A stretch of DNA of 64,000 nt from Torymus aiolomorphi (Eukaryota > Arthropoda > Insecta > Hymenoptera > Torymidae), in the NCBI GenBank assembly GCA_036365515.1, contig CM070873.1, positions 42,105,807-42,169,806 on the forward strand. Reading direction: 5' to 3'. The notes below the pieces were generated by a model. It was not told the DNA's origin and ran no database searches. It was given only the letters and a program-made list of their open reading frames with translations. The translations under genes were made by a program, and so were the position numbers. Of this stretch, positions 34,990-47,700 are shown piece by piece; within the stretch, counting starts at the first letter, position 1; each line of letters opens with the position of its first letter.

Positions 34990-37900
34990 ATGGGCCGGTA
35001 CTCTCATGAGGCGACGAACCCGGGCAAGTCGTGCAAGGCACGCGGCTCGAACCTCCGTGTGCACTTCAAGGTGAGTTCCTCAAGTTAACTCTCTGTGTGG
35101 CTCTCATGTACAGGTTATAAACAATGTGCTAGTGTGCGAGGACTTGATGCTCTGCCTAGGACGGAGTTTGGCTGAGTTCCTGGAATGTTGCTTGATTTTA
35201 TGGTTCGCTTATGCGTAATGAGGATGCAAGTATCAAGTGCAGTTAACTTGCATCTAAGCAATGTGTCAACTACGAATCGAAGTGTTTCTAACCTAGAAGG
35301 TGGTGTGCGGAGCACGTTTAGAGGTGTGCAGATGGGACATGATGGTATACTTAGTGCTATCGTTTGATACCGGGTGAAAACCGATAGGGCAAAGTGGTTT
35401 TTTATAGGAGGGTGTGGGTTCGGTGTAAAAGTTCGGAATAATAACTTATAAGTGGAAAATATACGCGTATTCGTGGAATCTGTGTCATTGTTTTTATTAT
35501 CTATCACAGGTTTTACTTTTGTTTATATTCATTGATAAGTGAAAATATACAAAAAAAAGTTCTGGACCTGCAGCTCTTGTATTCTGTTTGGTTCTTTTGA
35601 TATTGTACTTTTAATAACTGTTAATTGATAACAATTAATTTTATATTTGAAAACTTAAATTTAAATTATTTTAATGATGATGTAATCTCCTAATATTTGC
35701 CAAATTTTCAAGTTATTAATATGTAAAAGAAATTTCTAGTACTTATGTATGCCTTATCATGTTGTTGTTATCAATTTGATACAAGAACTGAAATTGAATT
35801 AGAAGCAGTCTCTCCAATAATTTAATTGCTTTATATTGTAATTGAACTATAAACTTACAAACTGTTTTTTGTTTACAGAACACTCATGAAACGGCACGCG
35901 CCATTAAGAACATGGCCCTCAGGAGGGCTCAAAAGTATCTGAAGAATGTTATAGAATACAAAGAGTGCGTTCCGTTCAGGAGGTTCAATGGTGGCGTTGG
36001 CAGGTGTGCCCAAGCCAAGCAATTTGGCACTACCCAGGGTACGTTTCATATCTTTTGTAACTGGAGAATTAAACATTTTGATAACTGACTTTTAAGACAT
36101 TTAATAGTTCATCAATAGTCTAAGTTGTCAAAGCTTCAAATAATTCATGAATATATAAAAATTTCTGAGAAGATTTGAAAGGCTATTTTAATCTATTGAA
36201 TAAATAATTAATATAAGTACTTTCCAAATTATGTAAATGTCATTATTTTATCAAAGGCTGTCATTAAACATCCAACAGATGGAAAAAATATGTTCCTGTC
36301 GTAAAAAGTTGAAAAAAACACCATAACATTAAGGGTAGTGTCGTAATAATTAAACATAAATGCATAGACAAATAAACATAAATTCAAATCTGTCGGATAA
36401 TCTGTTGTAGAGCAGAAGCATTTATCACTTTTAACCTCAAATTTGTTGTAAACTGACAGATCGGAAAAACAAGTTCGTTAAAAATAGAAAAAAATACAGA
36501 AATATTAAAGAAAATGTCGTTAAGGAGGTCATAACAGTTATGTCGCGGGCGAGGGGAGGGGTACTTACTCCCCCCGCACCGCGCACCGGCCCCCACTTAC
36601 CGCGCACCTCAGCGAGCAGTCACCAAGCTTGATGTTTTGTTTACGTTTTCGTTAAATACCTACTCGGAATTTCATGCGGTTACACGCGTTGAACTTTCGC
36701 GAACAGCTTCTTAAGGTGATGTCGGAGCCACGCTGATTGGTTGAAAATTTCCTAACCTCAAAAACTTTATATCATAAATAAAAAAAAGTGTACAATCGTA
36801 AAGCACAAAAATACGGTGATCGCGTGTTCTTGTTATAATAAGGAATGTTTATAAATGTTATACAGCATTTAATAATTTTTAGTTAAACCAAACAATGGGA
36901 AATACGAGGCGAGGTGAGGATGACGTTTCACATAGAAAATTGTAAGATGACCGTCACTTTTACGTAATTCCACGCGTCAATTTTAAGAATATTGCATTAT
37001 ATAAATTATTGAACATTTTGATTATTGAAAATGCTGTGATCCCGCGTTCTTTGCACGATAAAAAACCGTTAGCAACTTAATTTTCTGTATTATGAAGTAA
37101 ATTTCGCGCGAACAATGGGAAATGCGCCTCGAAGTGGAGGTCACCATCGGTAAAGTTCGCTCCTACATCCCCTTAAGATTTTACCTATAGGTATTTTCGT
37201 TAGTTTTTTATTGATCTTTCTGCTTTTTTACAAAATCGCACTCTATGTCAATTAGCTGTTTTGACCTAGTCCCATAAAAGCCCGTGTATAACCCGCAAAC
37301 TTTCGAATCAAATATTTTCAAAATATGTAGGATAATAAATGTAGAAAAAAATCGTGCGTGCTCCGCATACTCAAAGAATAATGTGTTCAAATTTCATTAT
37401 GATCTCTGCCTCTTCGTATGGCTTATGTACTTCCTTAAAGTGAAGTAGTTACACTCAAACTGTCGAAACGTGAGTAAAATAAGTAATACAGGGATAATTT
37501 AATGAGATTATCGACGAATCTGCCTTAAGAATCGCAATTTTTCGTAAAATTGTAAATTAGCGTGAATAAACCAGGGGGTGTAGTGGGGTGGTGGGGGGGA
37601 GGGATAAACTGGAATTTGTTTGTTATATTCTCACTTGTAAATTATTTGCTTCTATAGAAAATATGAATTTCGCGGGGAAATCTGCGAGACGTTTAACACC
37701 TCCATTTATCAAATACAAAGTATATAAATATGTGTATAATTGGGATACAGTGAAATCATTTTTCCAAATCAAATAAAGTTACTAAAAATTCTAAATTGTA
37801 TCCAAGCCTTTACATTGAAATTAATTACCCTATACTACAAAGCATTATATACATTCAAAAAATGTATCTAAGCTTGTACATTATATATCTATGAATACTT

Positions 37901-38833
37901 TAATACTTATTTTTCCTTTAAATTTTGCAGGTCGTTGGCCCAAAAAATCAGCAGAATTCTTGCTGCAACTGTTGAGAAATGCAGAGAGTAATGCTGATCA
38001 CAGAGGACTTGAAGTTGACAGGCTTGTCATAGAACACATTCAGGTCAACCAAGCCCCATGCTTGCGAAGAAGAACATACAGAGCCCATGGTCGTATAAAC
38101 CGTAAGTAGTTTCTACACTTGTTTATTTAAAAATTTATAGGTTTATTAATTTATCAGTAATTTTTATAAACTAAAAATAACTAACAATGAAATAGTATTA
38201 TACTGATTTCAATTTTGAAATACTGTAATGTTTTTAGCAAGTACAGTGTTTCTATTATCAAAGTTTTAATATAAGGTTCTATTATATTTTTAAAAAGAGT
38301 AGTATTTCAACTATCAGAAAAAATTAAAGCCTATATTAGACAGAAGCAAAGTCTGAGTCCTGTTCTTGCAATTTGAATCTCTGAAAGATATTAACTTTGT
38401 GTCTTTAAGACAAAAGTCAGTGCCATTCATTGATTTTTCAAATTAATTTTTTAATGTACATATTTTCTCCAATTTCAAGCAAAAATGTATTCTTTGAAGT
38501 AAACAGATTGTGCATGCGTTTCAATAATTTTGAAAATACGAAAATTGATTGAGAAATATGAAAAATCATATACAAGAATCTAATTGAGTATGTTCTATCC
38601 TTAATAACTGCATTTATTTAAAGTTTATCATTTAAATTTCATTCAAATATTTGAAAAGCCAATTTTAAAATTCACTTATTATTTTAGCTTACATGAGCTC
38701 ACCCTGTCACATCGAAGTGATATTGACAGAGAAAGAAGACGTGGTCGCCAAGGCGACGGAGGAGGAACCTTCAAAGAAGAAGATGAGCAAAAAGAAACTT
38801 GCTCGTCAAAAGGAGAAGATGATGAGGGAATAA
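34990..38833 (+). CDS. RpL17: 60S ribosomal protein L17 (uL22)
   Basis: Coding exons 34990-35070, 35879-36038, 37931-38101 and 38688-38833 join in frame to 185 residues, the normal length of the family. The protein begins [20 protein letters not shown] and contains the conserved [18 protein letters not shown] and [20 protein letters not shown] stretches. It ends in a lysine-rich tail ([19 protein letters not shown]). uL22 proteins sit in the large ribosomal subunit and line the peptide exit tunnel. A noncoding TOP-type first exon lies upstream and AATAAA lies 29 bp after the stop. Intron 2 of the coding region is long (1.9 kb) and carries a TTAA-flanked element. I found no snoRNA in the introns with confidence. 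Confidence 0.98.
36711..37176. mobile_element. TTAA-flanked inverted-repeat element in an RpL17 intron
   Basis: The left end TTAAGGTGATGTCGGAGC mirrors the right end GCTCCTACATCCCCTTAA. The interior has two diverged direct copies of an AACAATGGGAAAT...CGAGG block. Non-coding, about 466 bp. Confidence 0.7.
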
Positions 38834-38861
38834 TTTTGCGAGATCGAATGTATTTCGAAAT

Positions 38862-38867
38862 AATAAA
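38862..38867 (+). terminator. RpL17: RpL17 poly(A) signal
   Basis: AATAAA, 28 bases after the TAA stop codon. Confidence 0.8.
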
Positions 38868-38879
38868 TTTACATTATTC

Positions 38880-40780
38880 TCTACATTTACTGTCTTAATT
38901 ATTTATTATGTATGATAAATCCATTAATTCAATATTCCTTAATGACTCTTATACAATAAGATAGAATATCATTTGAGAAATAGAACTTTTTTAGATAGTA
39001 ATATTTTTAAATACATATTTTTAAATTTAATTGTGAAACTTGTGTTCATTAGAATTTTGTTTTTTTTGTGAAAAGTTTTATATACAACTGTTAGTTCTTT
39101 GGTGTAATAAATTAAGGCAGTTCATTTGTGCGTTTTCGACTATAAAAGTCTTCATTGTTTTATTTTCAATTGAGTATTCTAAGAATGAGTACAAATTCGT
39201 GCAATTATAGATATATTTGACTATTTTAAGTGGGCAAGTTCGGCCCTAATAGCAATAGTTACATTTTTGTTACTTTGTTTTCACTTTTTTCTTCAAAAAC
39301 ATTAACATCTTACAAAATAACTACAAATTTTCAACGATAACAATTATTTTACATTCTATCAAATAGTGTTAACAGACCAATGCACGCGCTTGGGTGCACA
39401 GTCACGGTCAAAGTTTCTACGCAAGACTCGAATGTAACGTAATACTTCGTTTCAATGGTTAAAATTAATGATCCCATACATACAGGTGCACATGCCCACT
39501 GTTCATCTTTTAAATCTTTTTTCCTTTGTACGTAAAGAGAAATGCATAAAGGCGTTTACCAGTTAAAATGATAAAAAATAATACAAACGAATGAAACAAC
39601 CTGTTGATCTACGTTACGCAATGAAAGTCATCTTTTTTTTGCGATTTACATAGGACGTTGCTCTCTGTGTGCATTATAAATATGATATGTAAACGTATTC
39701 ATCGCACAGCTTTAGAAGTGAATTAGTAGCACGAGAAAAAAAAACAAAATAATACATTAAAAAATACAATAACGTACGTATAAATTACATTTCATGTGCA
39801 AAGGTAGTATCACTACGACGTTTTAGCAGTTTAATACAACAGTACTCGCATTTTGTATTGAAAAATACAAATAATCTCTTTTTCGTTACATATCATTAAT
39901 CTTGCGAATTCGTTTTATAACATTGAATTACTGATTAATTTTGATTATGTATTCTATTTTCCAAAGCTATATCTTACTATAGTCAAATTGAAGTACGCAA
40001 GTTTACAAATGGAATAATGATTCTTTTAAATGAATAGGACGGCATCTCACGTTTGCATAGCATTTTTCATCGTCTTTACTATTGGGTAAACAAATCTGAT
40101 CTTGATAGAAATTTTCATAAATCACTGTTACAAAATTGAGAAAATTAAAAAAAAAAATGTACATATAATAGCTCGCTTCTTTGGTTAAGATCATCATTGC
40201 CCCGAAACTGGAAATTCGTGATTTAGATAAATCGTCTATTGATATACATTTAACTGTGAATTAAGCAATATATATGAACTAAAAATCAATTAACAATAAA
40301 ATAAATTACAACTTTATAATGATGTCGCTCTTACAGAGTATGCAGTTAAAAAGTAATTAGATCCTACTGTAAGACATTAAAACTAAAAAACAAAATGTCG
40401 TAGTTCATTATCAGATATCATCAAATTATTTGTCGGTTCATATTATACTTTCCTTCAGCGTAGTCGCTATAGTTATACTGTGTTAATGCAATTAATTAGT
40501 CTAACCAAGAACGGATACACATCTTCGGAAAAAAAACGCTTTTCATTCATTTTATAATACTCAATTCGTTTCGAGACTTTTGTCATAGCTGGATTCGTGA
40601 ATCAGGATTCCGACCGACAGATCTGGTATTTTCTCGCTACACAGTAAGAAGAATCGGGAGGATAAAGGGGTAGGGAGAATAAAAGCTGCACGGATGATGA
40701 GAAAAACTAATCGCCTTGTGTCGTGTATGCATCGTGTACGTGTGTATGTGTGTGTATGTGTTGATTAATCTAAAAACTAT
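38880..40780. other. Intergenic region between convergent RpL17 and SV2-like gene
   Basis: AT-rich. It probably includes the long 3' untranslated region of the SV2-like gene on the minus strand. No other gene seen. Confidence 0.5.
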
Positions 40781-40788
40781 AAAAACGT

Positions 40789-43700
40789 CTATACTCGTTC
40801 CCCGGGCGCTACGCGGCCGCAGCAGCAGCAGAAACGAGGCTGGCGGCGATAAGACTCGCTCGACGGTATCCTGCTTCTTCTTCCTTCGTCTTCTGTTCTC
40901 GACGCTGTCAAGAAAGTGGTTCACGCGTGGTGTTTGGTAAGAATAAGCAGAGGAGACCACCACCTGCAAAAATGGAACAAAATTAACGTTTTGTTATTTA
41001 AGAACGAAATTAAGTAGAAAGAGACAATTTAGCTTGAAACACTATTGATAATCAATTGGTGGAAAGGAAAAAGCAATCGATATTTAAAAAACATGTTCTA
41101 TCAATGATAGAAAGAATATTTTATACCTAAAATAAAGTAAAAAAAAAAAAAATAGAATCTCTAAAAGATATAGAAAGCAAACGACAGTCTTCTTACCGAT
41201 GAGAAGAGCAGCGACGATGAAAGTGGGCGCCGGACAGTAGAGGTCGAGGAGCTGGGCGATGACGATGTTGCCGATGATGCCGCCGAGTCTCGCGGCCACC
41301 ATCGAGATGGCAATGCCGGTCGCACGCAGATTCGTGGGAAAGACTTCGGTGATGAGGCAGTCCAGGGCCGCGTTGCCGCAGCTTATCACGCCACTGAAGA
41401 TCGCCGAGACTATCACATTTTGGTACTTGTTGTACACGAAGTACAGCCCGATCGAGCACGCACCCGACGATAGCGTACTGAAAACTAACGAGAAAGATTT
41501 TCCAATGTTAATGTTTGGATGTACATATCTGCGGAGAGATAATTTTACTATAAAGTGGAATTAATAGTTGAATTATTATTATTGTTCTGAAGGGCGTAAA
41601 TTGTTTTTTCGAAAGTTACAATTTTTCGTGTTTAAGTCGAATTATGATCACACAGCTTGACACTATATTACACATTTCTATTTCAATTTAATTTTTTGTT
41701 TTTTAATGTTGTATACAATTAACCTGGACTGTTAATTATAGATCTGAAGCAGATTTCCAAATAGTGACTAGAAAAATATAGATGACTCTGTTTTAATAGA
41801 AAATAAGAGGCGTTTCACGTCAGTTCTCCAGGCGCGGCGCGCGAGCGCGAAATCATGCTGTTTTCAGCTTGTGTTTGAAGGGCTAAGATGTATCTAAAAA
41901 AAATAATCCCCAAGTGATTTCGATGTATTTTTTCCTCAGCTTTCCGATGGTGCTATTAGTTTCTCAAAATTTTTCAATTCTAAGTATTTCTTGAATAATA
42001 TCTCGAAAAAATCAAAAAACCCCTATATAGAAAAAGGCTATATCCATGTAAAATTTCCTCCTCTTTCGATCTAGCAGGTCAAAAAAAATATTAAAAATAT
42101 AGTTTTTGAGATATAACACGTTTTATGTTTTTTTGAGCTTAGAATTGAAAAATTTTGAGAAACTAATAGCACCATCGGAAAGCTGAGGAAAAAATACATC
42201 GAAATCACTTGGGGATTATTTTTTTTAGATACATATTAGCCCTTCAAACACAAGCTGAAAACAGCATGATTTCGCGCTCGCGCGCCGCGCCTGGAGAACT
42301 GACGTGAAACGCCTCATAAAAAGAAACAAAAAAAACTATTAATTTTGAATTATTTTCAAAAAAATTTCCTCAACAACGGCCCAATCCTCACCTAAGAAAA
42401 ACTTGCGTCCGAGCCGGTCCATACCGAGCACGGCGACAATATTGGCCGGTATGGCCGAGGCGACAGTAATGAGCGACTCCATGAACACGGACGCGCCGAT
42501 CTTGTCTGTGCAGAAGTTCTCGTCGCTGTGGGAGCCTTTCTTGACGACGTACTCGGTGACCTCGCAGACACTGGCCGACTGGCCGGGATGCTCGCGATGA
42601 AACTCGTCGAAGCGATTGAACAGCTCCGGGAACCACATCATCAGGCCGTAATAGCCGATGTGAAAGGTGAAGTTGATGACGATGGAGATGACGGTGAAGC
42701 GCAGAATCGGCGAGACGAACAGCAGACGGCTGTTCTCGATTATGTCGCCGAGCATCAACTTGTATTTGTTCTTCTCCGGGGCGCCCGGCTTCACCGGCTC
42801 GTGTACATGGAAGTCGTCGAGTATCAGTTCTTTTACCTGCGCGGAAGATTTTTCATTGGTAAACAAATTTGTATAGGCGAGGTGGCACAAGGATGATATC
42901 GAACATTTTTACATCTTATTTGCTATTTTTGTCGTTCAAGTTTCATTTGTTCTCGATAAAAATATAATTTTGAAAATAATTGCATTAAAAAAAACATCCA
43001 TTTTGTCGATAAATAAAAAAGAATAAGGTACGCAATCAAAATGCTAACGCCTACACCTGTTTTAAAATGCAGACAAGTGTGTTTACAATAGAATTTTTCT
43101 AATCTCAACTTTTCAACTTGATTTCCTACTATCAAATAATATACCAATGATCATGAATAACATTGATTACGAAATGCAAATGCATAAAGATAAATGTAAT
43201 GTTATACTCAAATAATTAAAAGAAAACTTTTAAAAGTAAACTAAACGGAACTCACCGTGTAGGTTTCGCGTGGTTTGCCAGTGTTAGTGGCGTAGATTCG
43301 GCGGAAGATTTCGAGCGCCTCGTCATATCTTCCGCGCGACAGTAGGTACTTGGGGGATTCGGGGAGCAGCAGCAATAGCCCCGCCACGATGAAGGAGGGA
43401 GCAGCGCAGATCAGCAGGAAGATTCGCCAGGAGTTGTACGTGAAGGCCTCGCTCTTGACGCCGATGTCCGTTGGGATTATCAGCCAGGCGAGACCTGCCC
43501 GATGACAATCAAGCGATCAGTTGTATCAAATTATTCGTTTTCATTTTTGCTCTAATTTAAAAATTGAATCAACACTCAATATATTTAGACGTATAATTAT
43601 CCCAAATAAAGAGTTTATTGTCACTTGTATTAAATGAAATTGTCAAATAGCCCAAACGTGTATGTTTGGTTTGAAAGAATATCAGGTACCGGCGAGATTC

Positions 43701-44687
43701 CTACCATACCGGCATCAGCTTTTGCATTTTTAGTTTTACTTAGCAAAAATTATTTATAAAACGCACTCTTTCTATACCTTACTTTATATATACACAATTT
43801 GCGATATATTTATAATAAATTTGTCTATAACATATTTATAATAACACTGTGGCGCCTGTGGAATGTTGTGAGTTGATATTGATCAATTAAAAAAGTTCAT
43901 GCCAGTACAGTATAAATCTGATTGGTATCCGACATCCCTTCAATTCTAACAATAGCTCATTACAATATAAAGATGACAATAATCTCGTAATTTTACATAA
44001 TTCTAATAGATTTTATACCACAATATATGCAGTTTCATTAGCACCAAAGCCTTCGCTTAGACAGGAAAACGTGGAAAATTCCTACTCACCAGCCACGAAG
44101 AGATTGCCCAAGGTCCAGAAGGCCGCCATGAATGACAGCATCGAGCCCCGCTTCGATTTGGGTTGGAACTCCGCAAAGTACGACCAAATCACCGGTCCAC
44201 TGCCGCCAAGGCTGTACCAAAAAAATAATTTTCCATTAATTGTTTTCTTTTTCTTCGCTTCACCACGAAATTAAATGAGGTGCGAAGAAAATCCAACAAA
44301 GGAATCGTTGCTACACTTAGTTATAACTAAAGTATCGTGCCTCGGTTAAAAAAAATTACTCAATTTATTAATTATTAATGAGCCATTGAATTTCTCGTTG
44401 CATCACAGCCTCACCGGCGATCTACATAATGCAACCGATAAAACAAATCGGCGCAGAGAGGAGGAAAACTCATTAAGCCCCTGAACGCGTGCATCACTTT
44501 CCGACCCTGAAAAGCCTCGATTCGTCGTCGCGATAACGGCGGATTGTTGTACGTTTTTATACACACATAAGTCGTTGCGATTCGATTTGAAGTTCGATTA
44601 TTACGCGTTATGCATATTAGATGGTTTGATTATTTTAGTCATTGACACGCAAATTACGCGTCTTCGTAGGAAACACATTATTTAAAG

Positions 44688-44718
<31 letters not shown>

Positions 44719-47700
44719 CTGGTAAGTAGAGTGCAAAGTGAGTTTTTTGGTTCGTCGAATATCGTAATTCTGTCGTGTTTAGACATACTGCGATGTATTT
44801 ATGAATGAAGTTGTTGAAGAAATTATGCCGTCTTATCAGACGTGTTAACTCTCGTTGATATCTCTTGCGCCAGAAAATTATTCACGTATTTTAAAAAATA
44901 TTGGGCTTTCTTAAAATTTATTATCTTTTGTCATTGTGTGTACTACTCTAAATTAAAGTGAGATATATTTTGTATATTTTACAACGGCTGTTCAACAGGT
45001 TAACTGCGTCATGGGCCATATATTTTTGAGTCGTAAATTTTAGTTTTTCACGATTCTAAAAATTATACGATGAATGAAATCTTTGGAGACAAATGTATTT
45101 TATATACAATTTTTTTTTGTTTATATGCTTCTGCATTGCTTTAGATTGAGAATAAAGATATGTTATCTTAATTGCAGTATAATAATATAAAAATTCAATA
45201 CATTGACAACAAAGTGTTTATCAAACATTTAAAAATATCTCTGTAACGTTAAACCTACGATAATGAAAAAGCCTTATGTCCTTAATTTACAAATACTTAT
45301 CAATTACATGAATAAAACATTTTGTTATCACAAAGTTAATTGTTGTTCACTTAAGTAAGTATAACAGGTTTCAAAACTACTAAATTAATTATTTGAACTT
45401 ATATGGTTTTAAATTTTTTCCTTCTTCCTCAAATTGCCAACTTATTATAATAAACTTGAATTGTCATTGCCTTATTTTAAAAATATAAAACGCCGAATAA
45501 ACTATCTGTTAGAAAACTTGAGCATCTTTCAAACCACCTCATTATTAAATCTGCACACACACACACGCGGACGCACGCACGCACGCACGCATGCACACGC
45601 ACACACACTTACGCGGCTCCGTTGAGGAAACGGAAGAACATGAAAAGTTCATAGGACTGGCTGAAGCTGGAGGCGACGATGCACAGGGCGTTCATGAAGG
45701 AGATGGCGATGAGGACCTTGCGCCGGCCGAGGGCGTCGGCGACCGAGCCCCAGGCGTAGGCGCCGGCCATCATGCCGATGAAGATGATGGAGTTCAGCCA
45801 TCCCTTCGCCTGGGTATCTAGCTTCAGGTCACATTGTGCACTGGGCAAGATGAAGGACATAGAGATTACGTCCATCTCCTCGCTCGTGCTGACGAAGCCG
45901 CATACCGCCAGCAGGAAGTAGTGAAACTTGCCATAGTCTGCGAAATAAAGAGATCGGTTATATGGGAGAACAGCCTCGAGTATGATAATCGAATGTGTGA
46001 AGCAAGAAATAAATTTAAGGTTGTATAACCCGTAACATCCCATTCAAAAGTTAGGTTTTGACGTTAAAACTGCGATAAATAATTATCAACTGATGAGAAT
46101 TTTTCCATCGGTCTTACAGTCTTATAAATTAAATTAAAATAATTAATATTTACGGCAGTCAGATTGCCCTTGTTTATAATCACCCCCGCAGAATCTGAAA
46201 TAAAAAACTTAATTAAATCCTGGAAAAAAAAACTTTATTAGCGAAGGACTATCTAACTACCCCCCATCACCAAATTGCCCAATTGCCCAACGTTTCGAGC
46301 CCGCTCCGGCTCCTCCTCAGGGACTGAAATGAAACCCGCGATACACCTCCTTATATACCCATACCCACTTATTTCCTCTTACCCCACCTTAATGATAAAT
46401 AATTATGTAAAGCAAATAAGCAAATTTGGAGTTTTTTCGATCTATGTATAAATGCAATAAGAATATTATAAGCTTTAAAAATTGGAAATCAAAGCAAAAT
46501 TGTAGAGTTTGCATATCTCGTTTTAAAATTGTGAAAATGCGCTAATTTAGACATAATGATGATTTTAAAACTAGATATGCCAATTCTACAATTCTGCTTC
46601 GATTTTCAATTTTTAAAGCTTATAATATTGCTATTGCATTTATACATAGATCATGAAAATTCAAAATTGATTATTTGCTTTACATAATTATTTATTGCAT
46701 TTTAACGTTAAAAACTAACTTTTGAATGGGATATTACGGGTTATACAACCTTAAACGTATGTGTTCGCGTTGTATTTTAGAACTTTTAAATTTCATTAAT
46801 ATACGTATTATCGTTAGCTATATATTGGCTTTCCAAAAAAGTATCATATACTCGGAAACCCAACGTTTTATTCGTTACTATGATTCAACTTTTAGCTTTT
46901 AGTCATCATTTTGATCGCATTCTGTTAAAGTATACTGAATGATTGAGATAACTGATAAAAATTACAAACCAAAAAAGATAAGAAAATACTCTCTAAAAAT
47001 TATGTTAAATTCCACCAATTAAATAAGTACCACTAAAAGTTTCTTAATTAATTTGTAATTAATTTCAATAACTGCTACATTTTTATTCATCTATTACAAC
47101 CATTTAACAGTTGATCCGTAAAAACCAGATAAACTCTTAACTCCTAAACCTCTACCAATCCTCACACCTACTACCTCCAAACCATAAAAAATCATGTCCA
47201 CAGCGGAAAAGCCCGCGCTCGGGTATTTAAATCTGTATAACGTTGTCGCGACTGATTAGACGAAGGCCCAGGAGCGCGCGCGTACATGGAAAGAGGTGAG
47301 TCACACCACTAAGTACCGACTCGTTCTCTCTGATGTTTGCACAAGCGGCAATGGGCGGTAATTGAAAGACACATTCGAGATTTCGCGCTTCTCGACGCGA
47401 GTCCTGGGTCCGTCGGATTCGCGGTTCTTTTTTTAGAGTTCTAGTGGGAGAATGCCTGCTCCGAAGATAAGTTATTTTGTCATTCTCTATTGGTTTATGG
47501 AGGTTTTGCGATTATTTACATTTGTTTGTGAAACCTTGGAATATTTTGGTATTGTCTTAGAGTTGTTCAGATAAACTCGTTTTTACTGGCTAGTGCTTGG
47601 TTTTATCTGACCTAAAAATAGTTGTAACAACGAATGGTGAAGATAAAAAATAAATGACTAATTGTTACAAGTCGATCTTCATTAGAAAAGAAATCTTCGA

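Noticed and set aside
35674..35791. Box C/D snoRNA in an RpL17 intron (ATGATGA at 35674, CTGA at 35788)
   Set aside because: The boxes occur by chance in AT-rich sequence. No terminal stem, C'/D' boxes or recognisable guide.
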